A stretch of DNA of 43,141 nt from DASRHT01 sp035293765 (GTDB taxonomy: Bacteria > Chloroflexota > Ktedonobacteria > Ktedonobacterales > Ktedonobacteraceae). Within the stretch, counting starts at the first letter, position 1. Each line of letters starts with the position of its first letter. Shown in pieces: positions 7,926 to 17,668 of this stretch. The position numbers were made by a program, and so were the translations under genes. Under the pieces are notes generated by a model that was not told where the DNA came from, ran no database searches, and saw nothing but the letters and a program-made list of their open reading frames with translations. The DNA lies in assembly GCA_035293765.1 (NCBI GenBank), contig DATGMF010000034.1, positions 1 to 43,141 of the forward strand, given 5' to 3'.

Positions 7926-9881
7926 TTATTGCTCTTGAGTTTCTAGCAAACGTTGTGCCCGATCCACCAGCATACGAAATTGCTCAAAGCTCAGGCTAAC
8001 AGCAGTTATTGGCAGAGTATGAGCCAGCCATTCAGAATATAAACGCCTGTAATCTATTTCGTTCTTCCTGGCAACATGAAGATACTGCACAACATAGCGA
8101 TAAGGAGCTGCACGCATTGCCTGAAGGATAAAATTGATCGCTTGCTGCTCTGTAGCCTGTTTTATGCTATCAGAGGATGTTGACACGTTTAAGGACTTAC
8201 GACAGTGCAATACAAGATCATATCCAACAGCATTTTCCGAAACAAATTGCTTGAAAGTGCCATGCTTCTTGTCGAAAGTCTGGCTACCTCTAATAACAAA
8301 ACCGGCTGAGAACAGAGCCTTTTGTAGAGCATTCCACACCTGGGCAGATGAATTATGAAAAATAACTGTTAACCAGGCATTGTCTTTCATAACTCGCCTT
8401 ACTTCAGAAAAAGATTGAGTGAGCAATTGCTCATATTGTTTCAGTCCTTTTTCCTGAGTTTTGTTAATGATAGCCTCTTCGGTAATGTTCGTATAAGTGC
8501 CTAGCTAACTCTCCCATAGGAAATTCATCTCCGAGTAATTAATGTTACCTCCAAAAGGTGGATCTGTAAAAACATAGTCTACAGACTTATCGGGTAGTTG
8601 AGTTAAATGGCAGGCTGACTGAGTACTTACTCGCACCTGTCGATTGACGTCTGGAGCATCCCTGAAGTACCACCTGATCGTCTCAGCTTTACGTTGAAAA
8701 GTCTTAAATATATTCTGTTCATTCATGATAGCGGGCACATTATAATTTGCGGTGTTGCTACTTCCCCCCCAAAAGCGAAATTCCGAGAAAACCGTTACTC
8801 TTTGATAAAGAGAGGTAAATGTAAAAAGTAACTTCGCCCTTATCTCTGGATCAGGCCATTGACAAATCAACGCCCATAAATGGGCCATCGCCCATAAAGC
8901 ACGTCGGGTATACATTTTATTTACTGTTGTGATACCCGCATTGATAGGTTGGCTGGTATTCACCCCTTTAGGCAGCGAAGCGGTTGGATACCACAAATTT
9001 TGAGGGATCTCTGTCTGTTCAAGCACAGCAAGCGTTGTTAAATCGTATTCATCAGGGGAAGCTGTTTCTTCTTTTGGTCCCTTACTGCAACATTTATATC
9101 CCACTAAAACAGGATAACGCTTCGTCCTTTTTAGCTCCCTCTTCTTGAGATGTTTATTACAATAGGGGCAGTCAAACTCCTGTTTAATTTTGCTTTCACG
9201 CACTGATTCCCGCTCATCTCTGGCAACATCCCACAGAACAAACTCGCGTTTACATCCTGTACACAAAGCCCCATAGCTCCATACCATATAAAGCATAGGC
9301 GTGAGTTTATGGCAACTACGGCATTGAGTATGATAGAGCTGCTGCTCAAGCTCTTTAGTGGATTGTAAAACGCAGTTAACTGCTTCTATATAAGAAAACG
9401 ATGAAACAGGGACAGTCAAGTTGTAAGCTATAAATGCCGCAGCGGGCGATATATCACAAAGGATGGCTTTCCGCTCTCTCTCTACTGCCGCAACCCCGGT
9501 CATGCCAGAGCCACAAAACGGGTCAAGAACTACATCACCGGGCCGTGTATAGTAGTCAATCAACAGACCAATACCTTGTGGCGGAACTTTGGTATGATAT
9601 GTATGAGCATCATAGGCATAAGTATTCTTGCCACAGGAGATATCCTGGCAATAATGCTCGCTCACAGGCTTAGGAGGCTTCGACTGGTCAACGAAGTCAG
9701 CAAGATATGGATTCGGGGACAGGTAAAATTCCGGCTCAATGTTTTCTGCTTTGCCTTGTTCCCTGGCACGGGGCATTAAAACCACCGGCCCGGGAGTAGC
9801 AATATCGAAAAAGGGTAACGTCTCTTGCATATCGGACTTTATTCCGCTCTTCCCATACATTTTTCTTGAAAATGATGTCAC
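7926..9881 (-). pseudogene. Zinc-ribbon DNA methyltransferase interrupted by an in-frame TAG
   Basis: The reading frame encodes a DNA methylase of about 651 codons with motif I LDPFCGSGMTG early and motif IV FTDPPFGGNINYSE late. Between them are two Cys-rich zinc ribbons (CRSCH...CTGC, and CPYC...KCC). This arrangement matches adenine-specific methylases with a Zn-ribbon insert. Codon 459 is TAG (8505-8507). The frame resumes immediately with conserved-looking sequence (LGTYTNITEEAIINKTQ, then WLTVIFHNSS), so both halves belong to one gene. Relatives usually have Trp there, suggesting TGG became TAG. I chose GTG 9881, five bases after GGAGG. Nonsense pseudogene, amber readthrough and sequencing error all remain possible. 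A partner nuclease is not visible. Confidence 0.8.
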
Positions 9882-9975
9882 CTGTGCCTCCAAATAGATA
9901 AGCAATCTCGTTGCATAGTATGTACGCAAAGAAGCATCTTGTCAATTCTTAGAAAGTGGTATATAGAAACATACT

Positions 9976-10026
9976 AAAACTGTGGTATGGTTTGTAACCA
10001 GTCGCTGCAAACCATACCACAGTTTT
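9976..10026. terminator. Strong intrinsic terminator
   Basis: A perfect 19-bp stem (9976-9994 with 10008-10026) and a 13-base loop lie 48 bases after the stop of the minus-strand Tat-exported protein gene. The stem ends in four A-U pairs, so either strand reads a short U-run at its 3' side. On the minus strand it separates that gene from the methylase gene. Confidence 0.8.
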
Positions 10027-10074
10027 ATTTATTTTTGATCTTGAAGGCATAACCACCAGACGACGCATATCGGA

Positions 10075-11544
10075 CTACGAGAGAAACTCCCGCAAGGGGA
10101 AGGCGCGGCGTGAGCGCGGAGGAACCAGGAAGTTCTGCCGCCGCGTGGCTGTCAGGAAACGCTCCAGGCCATTATCTTCAGGAGCAACCGGACCGGTCGG
10201 CTGCTGGAAGCTGAGCGCGCCCTGGTTTTTACGCATAGTCGCGAAGAAGTCGGCAGTGGGCACGAAGACGGTGAACTGGAGCTTTGCCTGATTGGAACCA
10301 TCTGGCACATCCATGTTGTCAAAACCAGGGCCATCCATCCTGATATGCACCGGCGTGCCATCTTTGGCCCGTGAGGATATCTGGAGCGCAGATAGGTGAC
10401 CCATACGATTCTGCCCCTGGAAGGTGTTGATCGCCGCCGCGTTATTAGCAGCATCCTGCGTGCCCAGGTTCAGATTGGTGAAGTAGGATGGTCCGCCGCC
10501 ATTCGTGAACTGATCCGCGTTACCGGTCGAAGGAATGGGGTCCGAGCGGAACATATACTGCACGCGTTCGGTGTACGGCTCATCGTCGGCGTAGAACTGC
10601 GGCAGATCTTCAATCACATGCGAAAGGTGCTGGATCGAACCGTTGGCGAAGTAACTGCTGGAACTGGCGTTGGTGAAAACGGCAGAACTGTTGCCCTGGA
10701 AGGTGCAGATTGAGGCGGGGCCGCTGCCGTTGACCTGCTGATCAAGGAAGCCCATCCACATCGGCGAGTCCGGGTTGATCCTGCCGGCAAAGGGAAGATT
10801 ATTCGAGTTGGCGACTTTGCGCGGCATGCCAATTTGCGTAAACTGAACGCGGGTCGAGGTAAACTTGAACAGGCCATTGAAGGCTGGCGAAGGTAATGCA
10901 AACCCGTTCAGGCTGTTGCTACCCTGCAACCAGGCAACTACATCGTTCAGGTTACTCAGAGAATCGCTGCGCAAGGTGACCAGCACATCGTTGTTCTCAA
11001 TCTTGACCGGCACGTTGAAGGTTTGCTTGGTGATGCCGGGATTGCCTGGCGATACGTCGGTTGGGCTGGGAACCGCCTCTTCCAGAGCGAAACGCGTATT
11101 GTTCGAGAGCAGTCGAGGCATGTTGGCGCTTACCAGGCTGCTGGGCAAGCGGTTGAAATAGGGCAGGCCATAGGAGACAATGGTAAAGACGCCGCTGGGA
11201 CTGAAGGGATAGACCGATTCGATGCGCTCCAGAGCATCGTGCCAGGTCTGGAAGTCTGTCAACGAAGGGAAACGCGTGAGTTGCATCGTCAGAAACAACG
11301 TAAAGACCGGGCCGAATTGCACCAGGACGTCGCCTCCTCCATCGTTCAACGTCTTGGCCGGAGCGATAAAAGCGCCGAGATCAAACTGAATTTCGGGCAA
11401 ATTTGCCAGAGGCGCTGCACGGGCCACGCGCACAGGTTGCCAGGCCAGGGCTTCCAGCATCCCCAGAGTAGATACTGAGACCAGGCCAGCGCTACCAACT
11501 TTAAGTATTTGCCGACGATTCAACCGTGGGACCTTAGATTCCAT
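10075..11544 (-). CDS. Tat-exported protein of unknown function
   Basis: The 489-residue protein starts with a twin-arginine signal: MESKVPRLNRRQILK followed by a hydrophobic stretch ending in alanines near residue 44 (RVARAAP), so it should be exported folded. I chose the ATG at 11544, preceded by AGAAAGGAA; an upstream TTG in frame overlaps that ribosome site. The body has no transmembrane segment. Segments such as GRINPDSPMWMGFLD, FTNASSSSYF and MGHLSALQISSRAKDG faintly recall Dyp-type peroxidase-like Tat proteins of archaea and Chloroflexota (DUF7405-like), but I cannot confirm a haem site. It stands alone, with its own terminator. Confidence 0.7.
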   Translation of the reverse strand: MESKVPRLNRRQILKVGSAGLVSVSTLGMLEALAWQPVRVARAAPLANLPEIQFDLGAFIAPAKTLNDGGGDVLVQFGPVFTLFLTMQLTRFPSLTDFQTWHDALERIESVYPFSPSGVFTIVSYGLPYFNRLPSSLVSANMPRLLSNNTRFALEEAVPSPTDVSPGNPGITKQTFNVPVKIENNDVLVTLRSDSLSNLNDVVAWLQGSNSLNGFALPSPAFNGLFKFTSTRVQFTQIGMPRKVANSNNLPFAGRINPDSPMWMGFLDQQVNGSGPASICTFQGNSSAVFTNASSSSYFANGSIQHLSHVIEDLPQFYADDEPYTERVQYMFRSDPIPSTGNADQFTNGGGPSYFTNLNLGTQDAANNAAAINTFQGQNRMGHLSALQISSRAKDGTPVHIRMDGPGFDNMDVPDGSNQAKLQFTVFVPTADFFATMRKNQGALSFQQPTGPVAPEDNGLERFLTATRRQNFLVPPRSRRAFPLREFLS

Positions 11545-12119
11545 GTCATGTTCCTTTCTCAATTAAGCTCTCATCCGAGTACCTGCAAAAACAAAAGGGC
11601 TCAACGTAAAAGCAACCTTTACGATACTAATCACCTCCTTTCTCCAGACAAAGGCCGTTTTCATATTGCCTATATGTCTATACATAAAGTCATAAAGTAA
11701 ACTATACCAGTTCTGCCACAAAAACATTCCGCCCAGAGTGAGTTCTCTGAAGAGGAAGTTCTCAGGAAAGAAACGGGCACATCAAACAACGAGCACAGGT
11801 ACTATGTTCATCCAGGTATTGGTCAGTTCATGGGAATGCGAAGAAACATGCAACGGCACATGCGATAGCCGTCTATCGTTCCAACAGCTATCAAGGTAGA
11901 AAGAGTTTTTGCACGTTATAATGCGAATATAAGCTAAAAATCTGGAAATGTCAAGTATTGCCCAACAGCTTTTCAGGGTTCTCAAAAGTCCGAGAACGAT
12001 CAAAGAAGCCAATCAAGGGCTTCATACGGCAACACCCTGCGCTGAGGCGATGAGCACGCCCATGCGGACTGACGTTAATAGGACTGCTGAGCGAAAGCAA
12101 TACATATGTTGAACAAGTG
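11545..12119. other. Intergenic region between divergent genes, with an extended Shine-Dalgarno sequence
   Basis: No protein gene is supported here. On the minus strand AGAAAGGAGGTGAT (11643-11630) is a 14-base perfect complement of the usual 16S rRNA 3' end. No ATG, GTG or TTG lies at a normal distance after it, although a GTG inside it opens a frame of 23 codons. A 76-codon minus-strand frame at 11782-12012 has no ribosome site and no recognisable product. Confidence 0.4.
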
Positions 12120-12128
12120 TGTTATAAT
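12120..12128 (+). promoter_or_regulatory. Extended -10 promoter candidate for typA
   Basis: TGTTATAAT is a perfect extended -10 element (TG-N-TATAAT). The TTGAAC at 12109-12114 is too close to be its -35 box. Transcription would begin near 12135, leaving a leader of about 105 bases before the ATG. Confidence 0.5.
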
Positions 12129-12181
12129 AGAGTAGCCAATCAATAGCAAGAGCAAGGTGAACGGTTTTCCAGGATAATCCT

Positions 12182-12212
12182 ACCGGGCGACTTTGACGGT
12201 GCCCGGTTTTTT
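12182..12212 (+). terminator. Intrinsic terminator inside the typA leader (attenuator candidate)
   Basis: ACCGGGC (12182-12188) pairs perfectly with GCCCGGT (12201-12207) around a 12-base loop, and T-run 12207-12212 follows. It lies between the extended -10 promoter and the typA start, so RNA would end after about 75 bases unless the hairpin is bypassed. Either an attenuator of typA or the end of a small RNA gene would explain it. Confidence 0.7.
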
Positions 12213-12240
12213 ATGTGTGCAGGAGCAGTGACCCAACATT

Positions 12241-14109
12241 ATGCATATGATAGATACTATGACGCAGAAAAATCAGCAAACGAGCAATATGATGCAGCGC
12301 ACAGACCTGCGCAATGTGGCGATTATCGCCCATGTCGATCATGGGAAGACCACCCTGGTCGATGGCTTGCTCAAGCAAAGCCACATTTTCCGCGAAAATC
12401 AGCAGGTGGGCGAGCTGATTATGGATTCGAATGACCAGGAGCGTGAGCGTGGCATTACGATTCTCGCCAAAAATACGGCTATTACGTATCGAGATGTCAA
12501 AATTAATATTATCGACACCCCCGGACACGCGGACTTCGGCGGTGAGGTGGAGCGCGTGCTCAATATGGCCGATGGCTGCATCCTGCTGATCGACGCGGTT
12601 GAAGGACCGATGCCCCAGACGCGTTTTGTGCTGCAAAAAGCCCTGGAGCTGAACTTGCAGCCTATCGTGGTGATCAATAAAATTGACCGGCGTGACGCCC
12701 GCATCGAGCAGGTAGTGGAATGGACGCAGGATCTCTTCCTGGAGCTGGCAACCAGGGATGAGCATCTGAACTTCCCGATCCTTTATGCCATTGGGCGCGA
12801 CGGCGTAGCCATGTACCACCCGGACGACGAGCGCAACAACCTGGAGCCGCTTTTTGAAACCATCCTCAATAGCGTGCCAGCTCCCCGCGTCGACGCAGAC
12901 GCACCGTTGCAGATGCTGGTCGCGGCCTTGGACTACGATGATTACAAGGGGAAGTACGCCATTGGGCGCATTGTACGCGGGCGCATGACGCCAAATAGCG
13001 TGGTGGCGCGCATCAATCGTGACGGTGAAGTATCGCGCCAGAAGATTAGCCTGGTGCTGACCTACAAAGGCTTGCAGCGCGTCGAAGTGACTGAGGCGCG
13101 GGCGGGTGATATTGTCGCGTTGACAGGCATCGCCGATGCCAACATTGGCGAGACGATTGCCGATGTCGATGTCCCGGAGGCGTTACCGACCATTGCCATC
13201 TCCGAGCCAACGCTCAAAATGACCTTTGGCGTCAATACCAGCCCATTCGCGGGTCGTGAGAGCAGGTACCCGACCTCGCGTCAGTTGCGTGCGCGCCTCT
13301 ATCGCGAGCTAGAGACCAATGTGAGCTTGCGCGTCGAGGATGGCAGTACCCCCGACGAGTTTATTGTTTCGGGACGAGGCGAGCTGCACCTCTCGGTCCT
13401 GATCGAAACGATGCGGCGCGAAGGCTACGAGTTCCAGGTCTCCCGTCCTGAAGTGATTACGCGTGAAGATGAGCATGGACATATACTAGAGCCCGTCGAG
13501 CATCTAGTTCTTGATGTAAAAGATACGAGTATAGGGGTACTCACCGAGAACCTGGCGGCTCGCAAAGCGCAGCTTGCCAATATGATCAGCGATGGCAATG
13601 GTAATGTGCGTATAGAGTATCGCATTCCCACGCGTGGTCTGATCGGCTTCCGTAATGCCTTCCTGACGCTCACTCAAGGCAACGGGGCAATGAGCAGCCT
13701 CCTGATTGGTTTCGAGCCGTGGCAGGGCAAGATCGGCACTACCCGCATGGGCGCACTCATCGCCTCAGAGCAGGGCATCGCCGTCACCTATGGACTCAAT
13801 AACGCCCAGCAACGCGGCGATACCTTTATCGAGCCTGGCACCCCCGTTTATGAGGGTATGATCGTCGGCTTGAATTCGCGTCCGGCTGATCTGGTCGTCA
13901 ATGTCTGCAAGGAGAAGCAGAAGACCAATATCCGCTCCTCCACCGCTGAAATCGCCGTACGTCTGACGCCTCCCATCATCCTGAGCCTGGAGCAAGCTCT
14001 CGACTTCATCAATAACGATGAGCTCGTCGAGGTCACTCCCCAGAATATTCGCTTGAGGAAACGCTTCCTCACCCAGAACGAGCGCGCGCGCAATCGTGAG
14101 CAGGAGTAG
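12241..14109 (+). CDS. typA: Ribosome-associated translational GTPase TypA/BipA
   Basis: TypA/BipA is an EF-G-like GTPase that binds the ribosome and helps assembly and translation under stress, including cold. The GTPase motifs are clear near the N-terminus: AHVDHGKTT (P-loop), RGITI (switch I), DTPGHADF (G3) and NKID (G4). Later segments include GRGELHLSVLIETMRREGYE and the C-terminal GAMSSLLIGFEPWQG and TPPIILSLEQALDFINDE-like stretch. The 622 residues agree with the family (about 605-615). The ATG at 12241 has AGGAG 15 bases upstream, a long spacing, and the in-frame ATG at 12247 is an alternative. A terminator in its leader suggests control by attenuation. Confidence 0.95.
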   Translation: MHMIDTMTQKNQQTSNMMQRTDLRNVAIIAHVDHGKTTLVDGLLKQSHIFRENQQVGELIMDSNDQERERGITILAKNTAITYRDVKINIIDTPGHADFGGEVERVLNMADGCILLIDAVEGPMPQTRFVLQKALELNLQPIVVINKIDRRDARIEQVVEWTQDLFLELATRDEHLNFPILYAIGRDGVAMYHPDDERNNLEPLFETILNSVPAPRVDADAPLQMLVAALDYDDYKGKYAIGRIVRGRMTPNSVVARINRDGEVSRQKISLVLTYKGLQRVEVTEARAGDIVALTGIADANIGETIADVDVPEALPTIAISEPTLKMTFGVNTSPFAGRESRYPTSRQLRARLYRELETNVSLRVEDGSTPDEFIVSGRGELHLSVLIETMRREGYEFQVSRPEVITREDEHGHILEPVEHLVLDVKDTSIGVLTENLAARKAQLANMISDGNGNVRIEYRIPTRGLIGFRNAFLTLTQGNGAMSSLLIGFEPWQGKIGTTRMGALIASEQGIAVTYGLNNAQQRGDTFIEPGTPVYEGMIVGLNSRPADLVVNVCKEKQKTNIRSSTAEIAVRLTPPIILSLEQALDFINNDELVEVTPQNIRLRKRFLTQNERARNREQE

Positions 14110-14163
14110 CAGATAATCGACGCTTTCTTTCTGGTTGCAGATGGTTCACCCCTCCATAGTTGC

Positions 14164-14192
14164 CCCCCTCACTTATTCTATCGGTGAGGGGG
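14164..14192. terminator. Hairpin between convergent typA and tcA genes
   Basis: CCCCCTCAC (14164-14172) pairs perfectly with GTGAGGGGG (14184-14192) around an 11-base loop. It sits in the 105-base gap between the stops of typA (+) and the last Tc gene (-). The flanking T-runs are weak. Confidence 0.6.
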
Positions 14193-14214
14193 AAATTCGG
14201 TTGTTTCAAGCTGG

Positions 14215-17200
14215 TTATTGCTTGCCCCAGGTGACTGCCAGCCAGAGATCGTTCATGGCGTTGTTATCCAGGTACAGTGTAAATTTGCCGAGAGGCGTCG
14301 GCAAGGGAATGTTTGCTAGCTTGCCAACCTGGAGATTGAGCGTGCGATCAAGGGACAGCGCATCCTTGTTGCCGGTGCCATCGGGTTTATCGTTGATATT
14401 AACGGCGCTGGCGGTTTGCGCGAAACAGTCCATCTCTTTGAGCACGTTCAAAATGCCCTGGCTCCAGAAGGGATAGTGTTCCGGTCGCAGGGTCAGCGAC
14501 AGCTCGGCGAAACCGGTCGCGCCGCCCAGTTGTACATTCTTAAACCTGGCCCACTCGGTCGGGAACTCGTGCCGAATAGAGAAGAGCCGAACCGAGCCAA
14601 CCGCCTGAGCACTCTCGATGGCTGTCTTGAGGTTTGCCACAGCGCCTTTACGCAGCAACGCTCCACCCTGGCGCGCAGTATAGCGCACATGCAGGATGAC
14701 GTCGGCGATGGTCTCGTAGTCGAACTGACGCAGGTCGGCGGGTAATTCCAGTTGCCACGCGCTGATCGCGCCCGATCCCTCGAAGGGCAGATAACGCTCA
14801 TCGTGCAGATTGGCCTCGAAGAGCCCGCTATCGTTCTGCCCCGTACTGGTGACAATCGATTCCAGGCTGCTGAAGTAGTCGCTGAAGCGGGGATCGTCCG
14901 CGCCTGTGCGAGCATAATCGCCGTCGCTGACGATGCGGATCGAGCTTTTCAGCAGGGTCAGCGTGCAGGGAACGCTGGTATAGGGGCCGACAACGCAGGG
15001 GATACTGACAGCGACGGTTTTGATGCGGCGGAAGTAATGCCCCGGCGTGTCCAGATCGAACAGTTCCTCAGGCAGAGTAAAGGTACAGCGCCCGGTGGCC
15101 CGGAGCTGGAGCAGCGCCACAGGATCGAGCTGGAGCAGACTCACATTTTTCGTCAGCTCATACTCGCGCCGATTGAGGTCGTGATAGGCCATCTCCATGC
15201 GTTTGATATCCTGGTAAAGCCGTTCGCCCGCCAGCAGTCCTTCTTTGCCAGCGAGATAGCCCGTCTGGAGGAAGGTCAGGCTCTGATCGCCCAGTTCGTG
15301 TTGCAGGGCGCGCTCGGCCTTCCTGGCGACATCGAAGGCAAACTGGAAACACTGTCCATACAGGCCCTTGACTTCGCGCTTCATCCAGAGATAGAAATCC
15401 TTGTTCGTCTCCTTGCCAACCTTCTCATCGGTAAGGAACTGCTCAATCTCTTTGGCATGCTCGATCTGTTTCTGATGGTTATGCCATTCGCGCTCAGTGA
15501 TGCTTTCGCGGATCTGAGCGGCGCGCAGTTGCTTGAAGATCTGGGTAATCTCGCCCGCCGCGAGGTTGCTCTGGTAGGTCCACTCCAACTGGCGACGATC
15601 ATAGGTCGCCGTTTTACCTGCTTTAGTGGCCTCGTAGCTAAATTGATCTCCGGCAACTTTTGCATGATCGGCTAACATGGACATCATCTTGGCAAGTTGC
15701 ACGCCGCCAAAACCCGCCGCCACGCCCACGCCCAGGGGCGTGCCGTGAATGTTAAACTGTGGGATCATGCTCAGTCCTGTGCCGACCATATTCAGAACTG
15801 TCGCTGTAATTTGCATGTCGTGCGCTAGATTTAGTTTGTCGAGCTCCTCCTTTTCAAAAGAGCTCATCAGTTTGCCGCTGGCCCCACTCAGGTCCTGAGC
15901 AATATCGACGGTGATAGTTCGGGTTGCCATATTCGGCTCGGTCTGCGAAAAATTCATCGTTTCCAGGCCATTGGCATCGACGCCATCCAGGCTAGGAATG
16001 GCGTTGGCGATATCGCTGCTCTGTTTGCCCAACTGCATTTCGTAGTAGGTATAGCGTTGCACGGCGTTGGCAAGCGACTTCTCCAGCCCTTCGCGGCTCT
16101 TAACGGCCTCCTGCCACTGTTGGTACTTGACCGTCTCCGAGATTTCCAGGATCTCGCGCTCATGCTGCGCCCGCAGAATAGCCAGGGACTCGTTATCCCC
16201 TTTCTCCATCGCTGAAAGCAGGCCGCCGCCCAGCGATTTGACCTCCTGGCAAACTTCCGTGGCTTTTTGCAAGAGCAGATTGAAGCGAATCAACGGCAAC
16301 GGCTGATTCAAGCCGCTGACAATCGCGCCCACGTCCAGCCCGGCAGCGGCAGCCCTGGCGAGCAGCGCGGGATCGATAGGCGGCTGGAAAAGGGGCAGTT
16401 GGCGGAAGATACCCTGGAAGTTCAGGCTATTATGGATTTTGAACAGACGATCTGCGACGGTATCCCAATAACCAAGCAGATTATCGTTGCGCGGCACGCA
16501 GAAGTAGAGCACATTGCCCGCGCTGCGCAGCGAGTCAAGCGGCTCCTGCCTGGCAGAAGAGCTGGGATGAGGTGCGAGATCAAAGGGAATGGCAGTTTCC
16601 AGTTCGCGCAAGGCGTTGCCGAAAGCATCCAGATCGTTGCGCAGGCTGGCGTAGGTCTGAGTACGAACGGTTCCTTTTTGCGGCACCTCCTGCGGACGCG
16701 GACCGAGGATATTGGCGGCGAGCACGTAGAGCTGCGTGGCCTCGTTGATGCTTTCACCCGTATCCTGCTGGAAGAGGGTATCGCCCCAGGCAATCAGATT
16801 ATCGAGGTAAGCCATCACCGCCTTGAACATAAAGGCCGTCTGGCGATAACGAGCTACCAGGAAGGGACGAAATGGAGCGTCTTTCCACGCGTCGATACTC
16901 TTGATCGTATCATGGTAAAGCTGCTTATCAACCGTCGTCGAAAGATTGAGCAGAATATCCTCAATCATCTTAACGTCGTTATACTGGAACGGCCTGACCT
17001 TCCAGAAACGCTCCGGGGCCGGGCCGTCGCTATTGTCGGTGGGATCGAAGATGTAATGGAACCACTTCTGCGCATCCTCGAAGTGCTGGTTTTTGCTCAA
17101 GTGAATAGCAATTTCCAGCGGGATGTGATAGAACAGCTCCCAGTTATAGACCGAATAGGCCCCACTGGAGGTGAAGTCGAGATCTTTCACCGGATAGGGC

Positions 17201-17550
17201 TGCTGCACCATATCCGAGGGGTTATAGTTGTTGGATGTGAATAGCTCATCGTAGAGCGTTGGGCGTGGCTTGCCATCGGGCAGCGTCACAAAACTGCCAT
17301 CAGGATTTTTCTGATAATCGGTATCCGCATCCTGCAAGCCCTCGATATCCGTTTCAATCAGCCGCCTGACCAGCTCTCCCACATAAGGATGGAAATGGGG
17401 AAAGAACTGGTAATTCAGCGATCTCTCCTCGGTAGTAATATGTCTGACGATGACTCTTGTCCAGCCCAGACCCGGTCGAAATGTCTGGTAGGGCCGCGTC
17501 CTGTTATCATAATAGCCATGAAATGACTGTAAGCTTGTTTTCTCCATCAT
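14215..17550 (-). CDS. Tc toxin subunit A, C-terminal part (pore-forming and TcB-binding)
   Basis: This is the C-terminal part of a toxin-complex TcA subunit, which forms the pentameric injection channel. It aligns by eye with the last 1100 residues of TcdA1: NWELFYHIPLEIAIHL and AQKWFHYIFDPT near residues 145-170, then YLDNLIAWGDTLFQQDTGES near residue 250. The long helical shaft includes a hydrophobic tip region around residues 585-625 (ATVLNMVGTGLSM, GVGVAAGFGGV). The TcB-binding domain lies near the end (HYFRRIKTVAVSIPCVVGPY). AGGA precedes two adjacent ATGs; the second, at 17547, has better spacing. It is the last gene of the Tc operon, 78 bases after the first half of TcA, a split also known in TccA/TccB-type systems. 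Confidence 0.88.
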   Translation of the reverse strand: MMEKTSLQSFHGYYDNRTRPYQTFRPGLGWTRVIVRHITTEERSLNYQFFPHFHPYVGELVRRLIETDIEGLQDADTDYQKNPDGSFVTLPDGKPRPTLYDELFTSNNYNPSDMVQQPYPVKDLDFTSSGAYSVYNWELFYHIPLEIAIHLSKNQHFEDAQKWFHYIFDPTDNSDGPAPERFWKVRPFQYNDVKMIEDILLNLSTTVDKQLYHDTIKSIDAWKDAPFRPFLVARYRQTAFMFKAVMAYLDNLIAWGDTLFQQDTGESINEATQLYVLAANILGPRPQEVPQKGTVRTQTYASLRNDLDAFGNALRELETAIPFDLAPHPSSSARQEPLDSLRSAGNVLYFCVPRNDNLLGYWDTVADRLFKIHNSLNFQGIFRQLPLFQPPIDPALLARAAAAGLDVGAIVSGLNQPLPLIRFNLLLQKATEVCQEVKSLGGGLLSAMEKGDNESLAILRAQHEREILEISETVKYQQWQEAVKSREGLEKSLANAVQRYTYYEMQLGKQSSDIANAIPSLDGVDANGLETMNFSQTEPNMATRTITVDIAQDLSGASGKLMSSFEKEELDKLNLAHDMQITATVLNMVGTGLSMIPQFNIHGTPLGVGVAAGFGGVQLAKMMSMLADHAKVAGDQFSYEATKAGKTATYDRRQLEWTYQSNLAAGEITQIFKQLRAAQIRESITEREWHNHQKQIEHAKEIEQFLTDEKVGKETNKDFYLWMKREVKGLYGQCFQFAFDVARKAERALQHELGDQSLTFLQTGYLAGKEGLLAGERLYQDIKRMEMAYHDLNRREYELTKNVSLLQLDPVALLQLRATGRCTFTLPEELFDLDTPGHYFRRIKTVAVSIPCVVGPYTSVPCTLTLLKSSIRIVSDGDYARTGADDPRFSDYFSSLESIVTSTGQNDSGLFEANLHDERYLPFEGSGAISAWQLELPADLRQFDYETIADVILHVRYTARQGGALLRKGAVANLKTAIESAQAVGSVRLFSIRHEFPTEWARFKNVQLGGATGFAELSLTLRPEHYPFWSQGILNVLKEMDCFAQTASAVNINDKPDGTGNKDALSLDRTLNLQVGKLANIPLPTPLGKFTLYLDNNAMNDLWLAVTWGKQ

Positions 17551-17585
17551 ATTCCTCTCTCAACTGGGCAATCACAGGGCAACCG

Positions 17586-17668
17586 GTAGCTCCCCGATTC
17601 ATCGTGGGAATGCCCCTACAGACCAAACCTACTGCGTATTGATTGTAGCTCCCCGATTCATCGTGGGA
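17586..17668. repeat. 24-base direct repeat spanning a gene end
   Basis: A perfect 24-base sequence occurs at 17586-17609 in the gap between the two TcA genes and at 17645-17668 inside the 3' end of the upstream gene. Its core is CCCCGATTCATCGTGGG. The coding copy supplies residues TPTMNRGAT near the C-terminus. It resembles the other intergenic repeats of the window. Confidence 0.85.

Noticed and set aside
14752..15675. 307-codon plus-strand frame opposite the TcA C-terminal gene
   Set aside because: It mirrors codon bias of the real gene, has no ribosome site and no family-like sequence; the same holds for 16267-17244.
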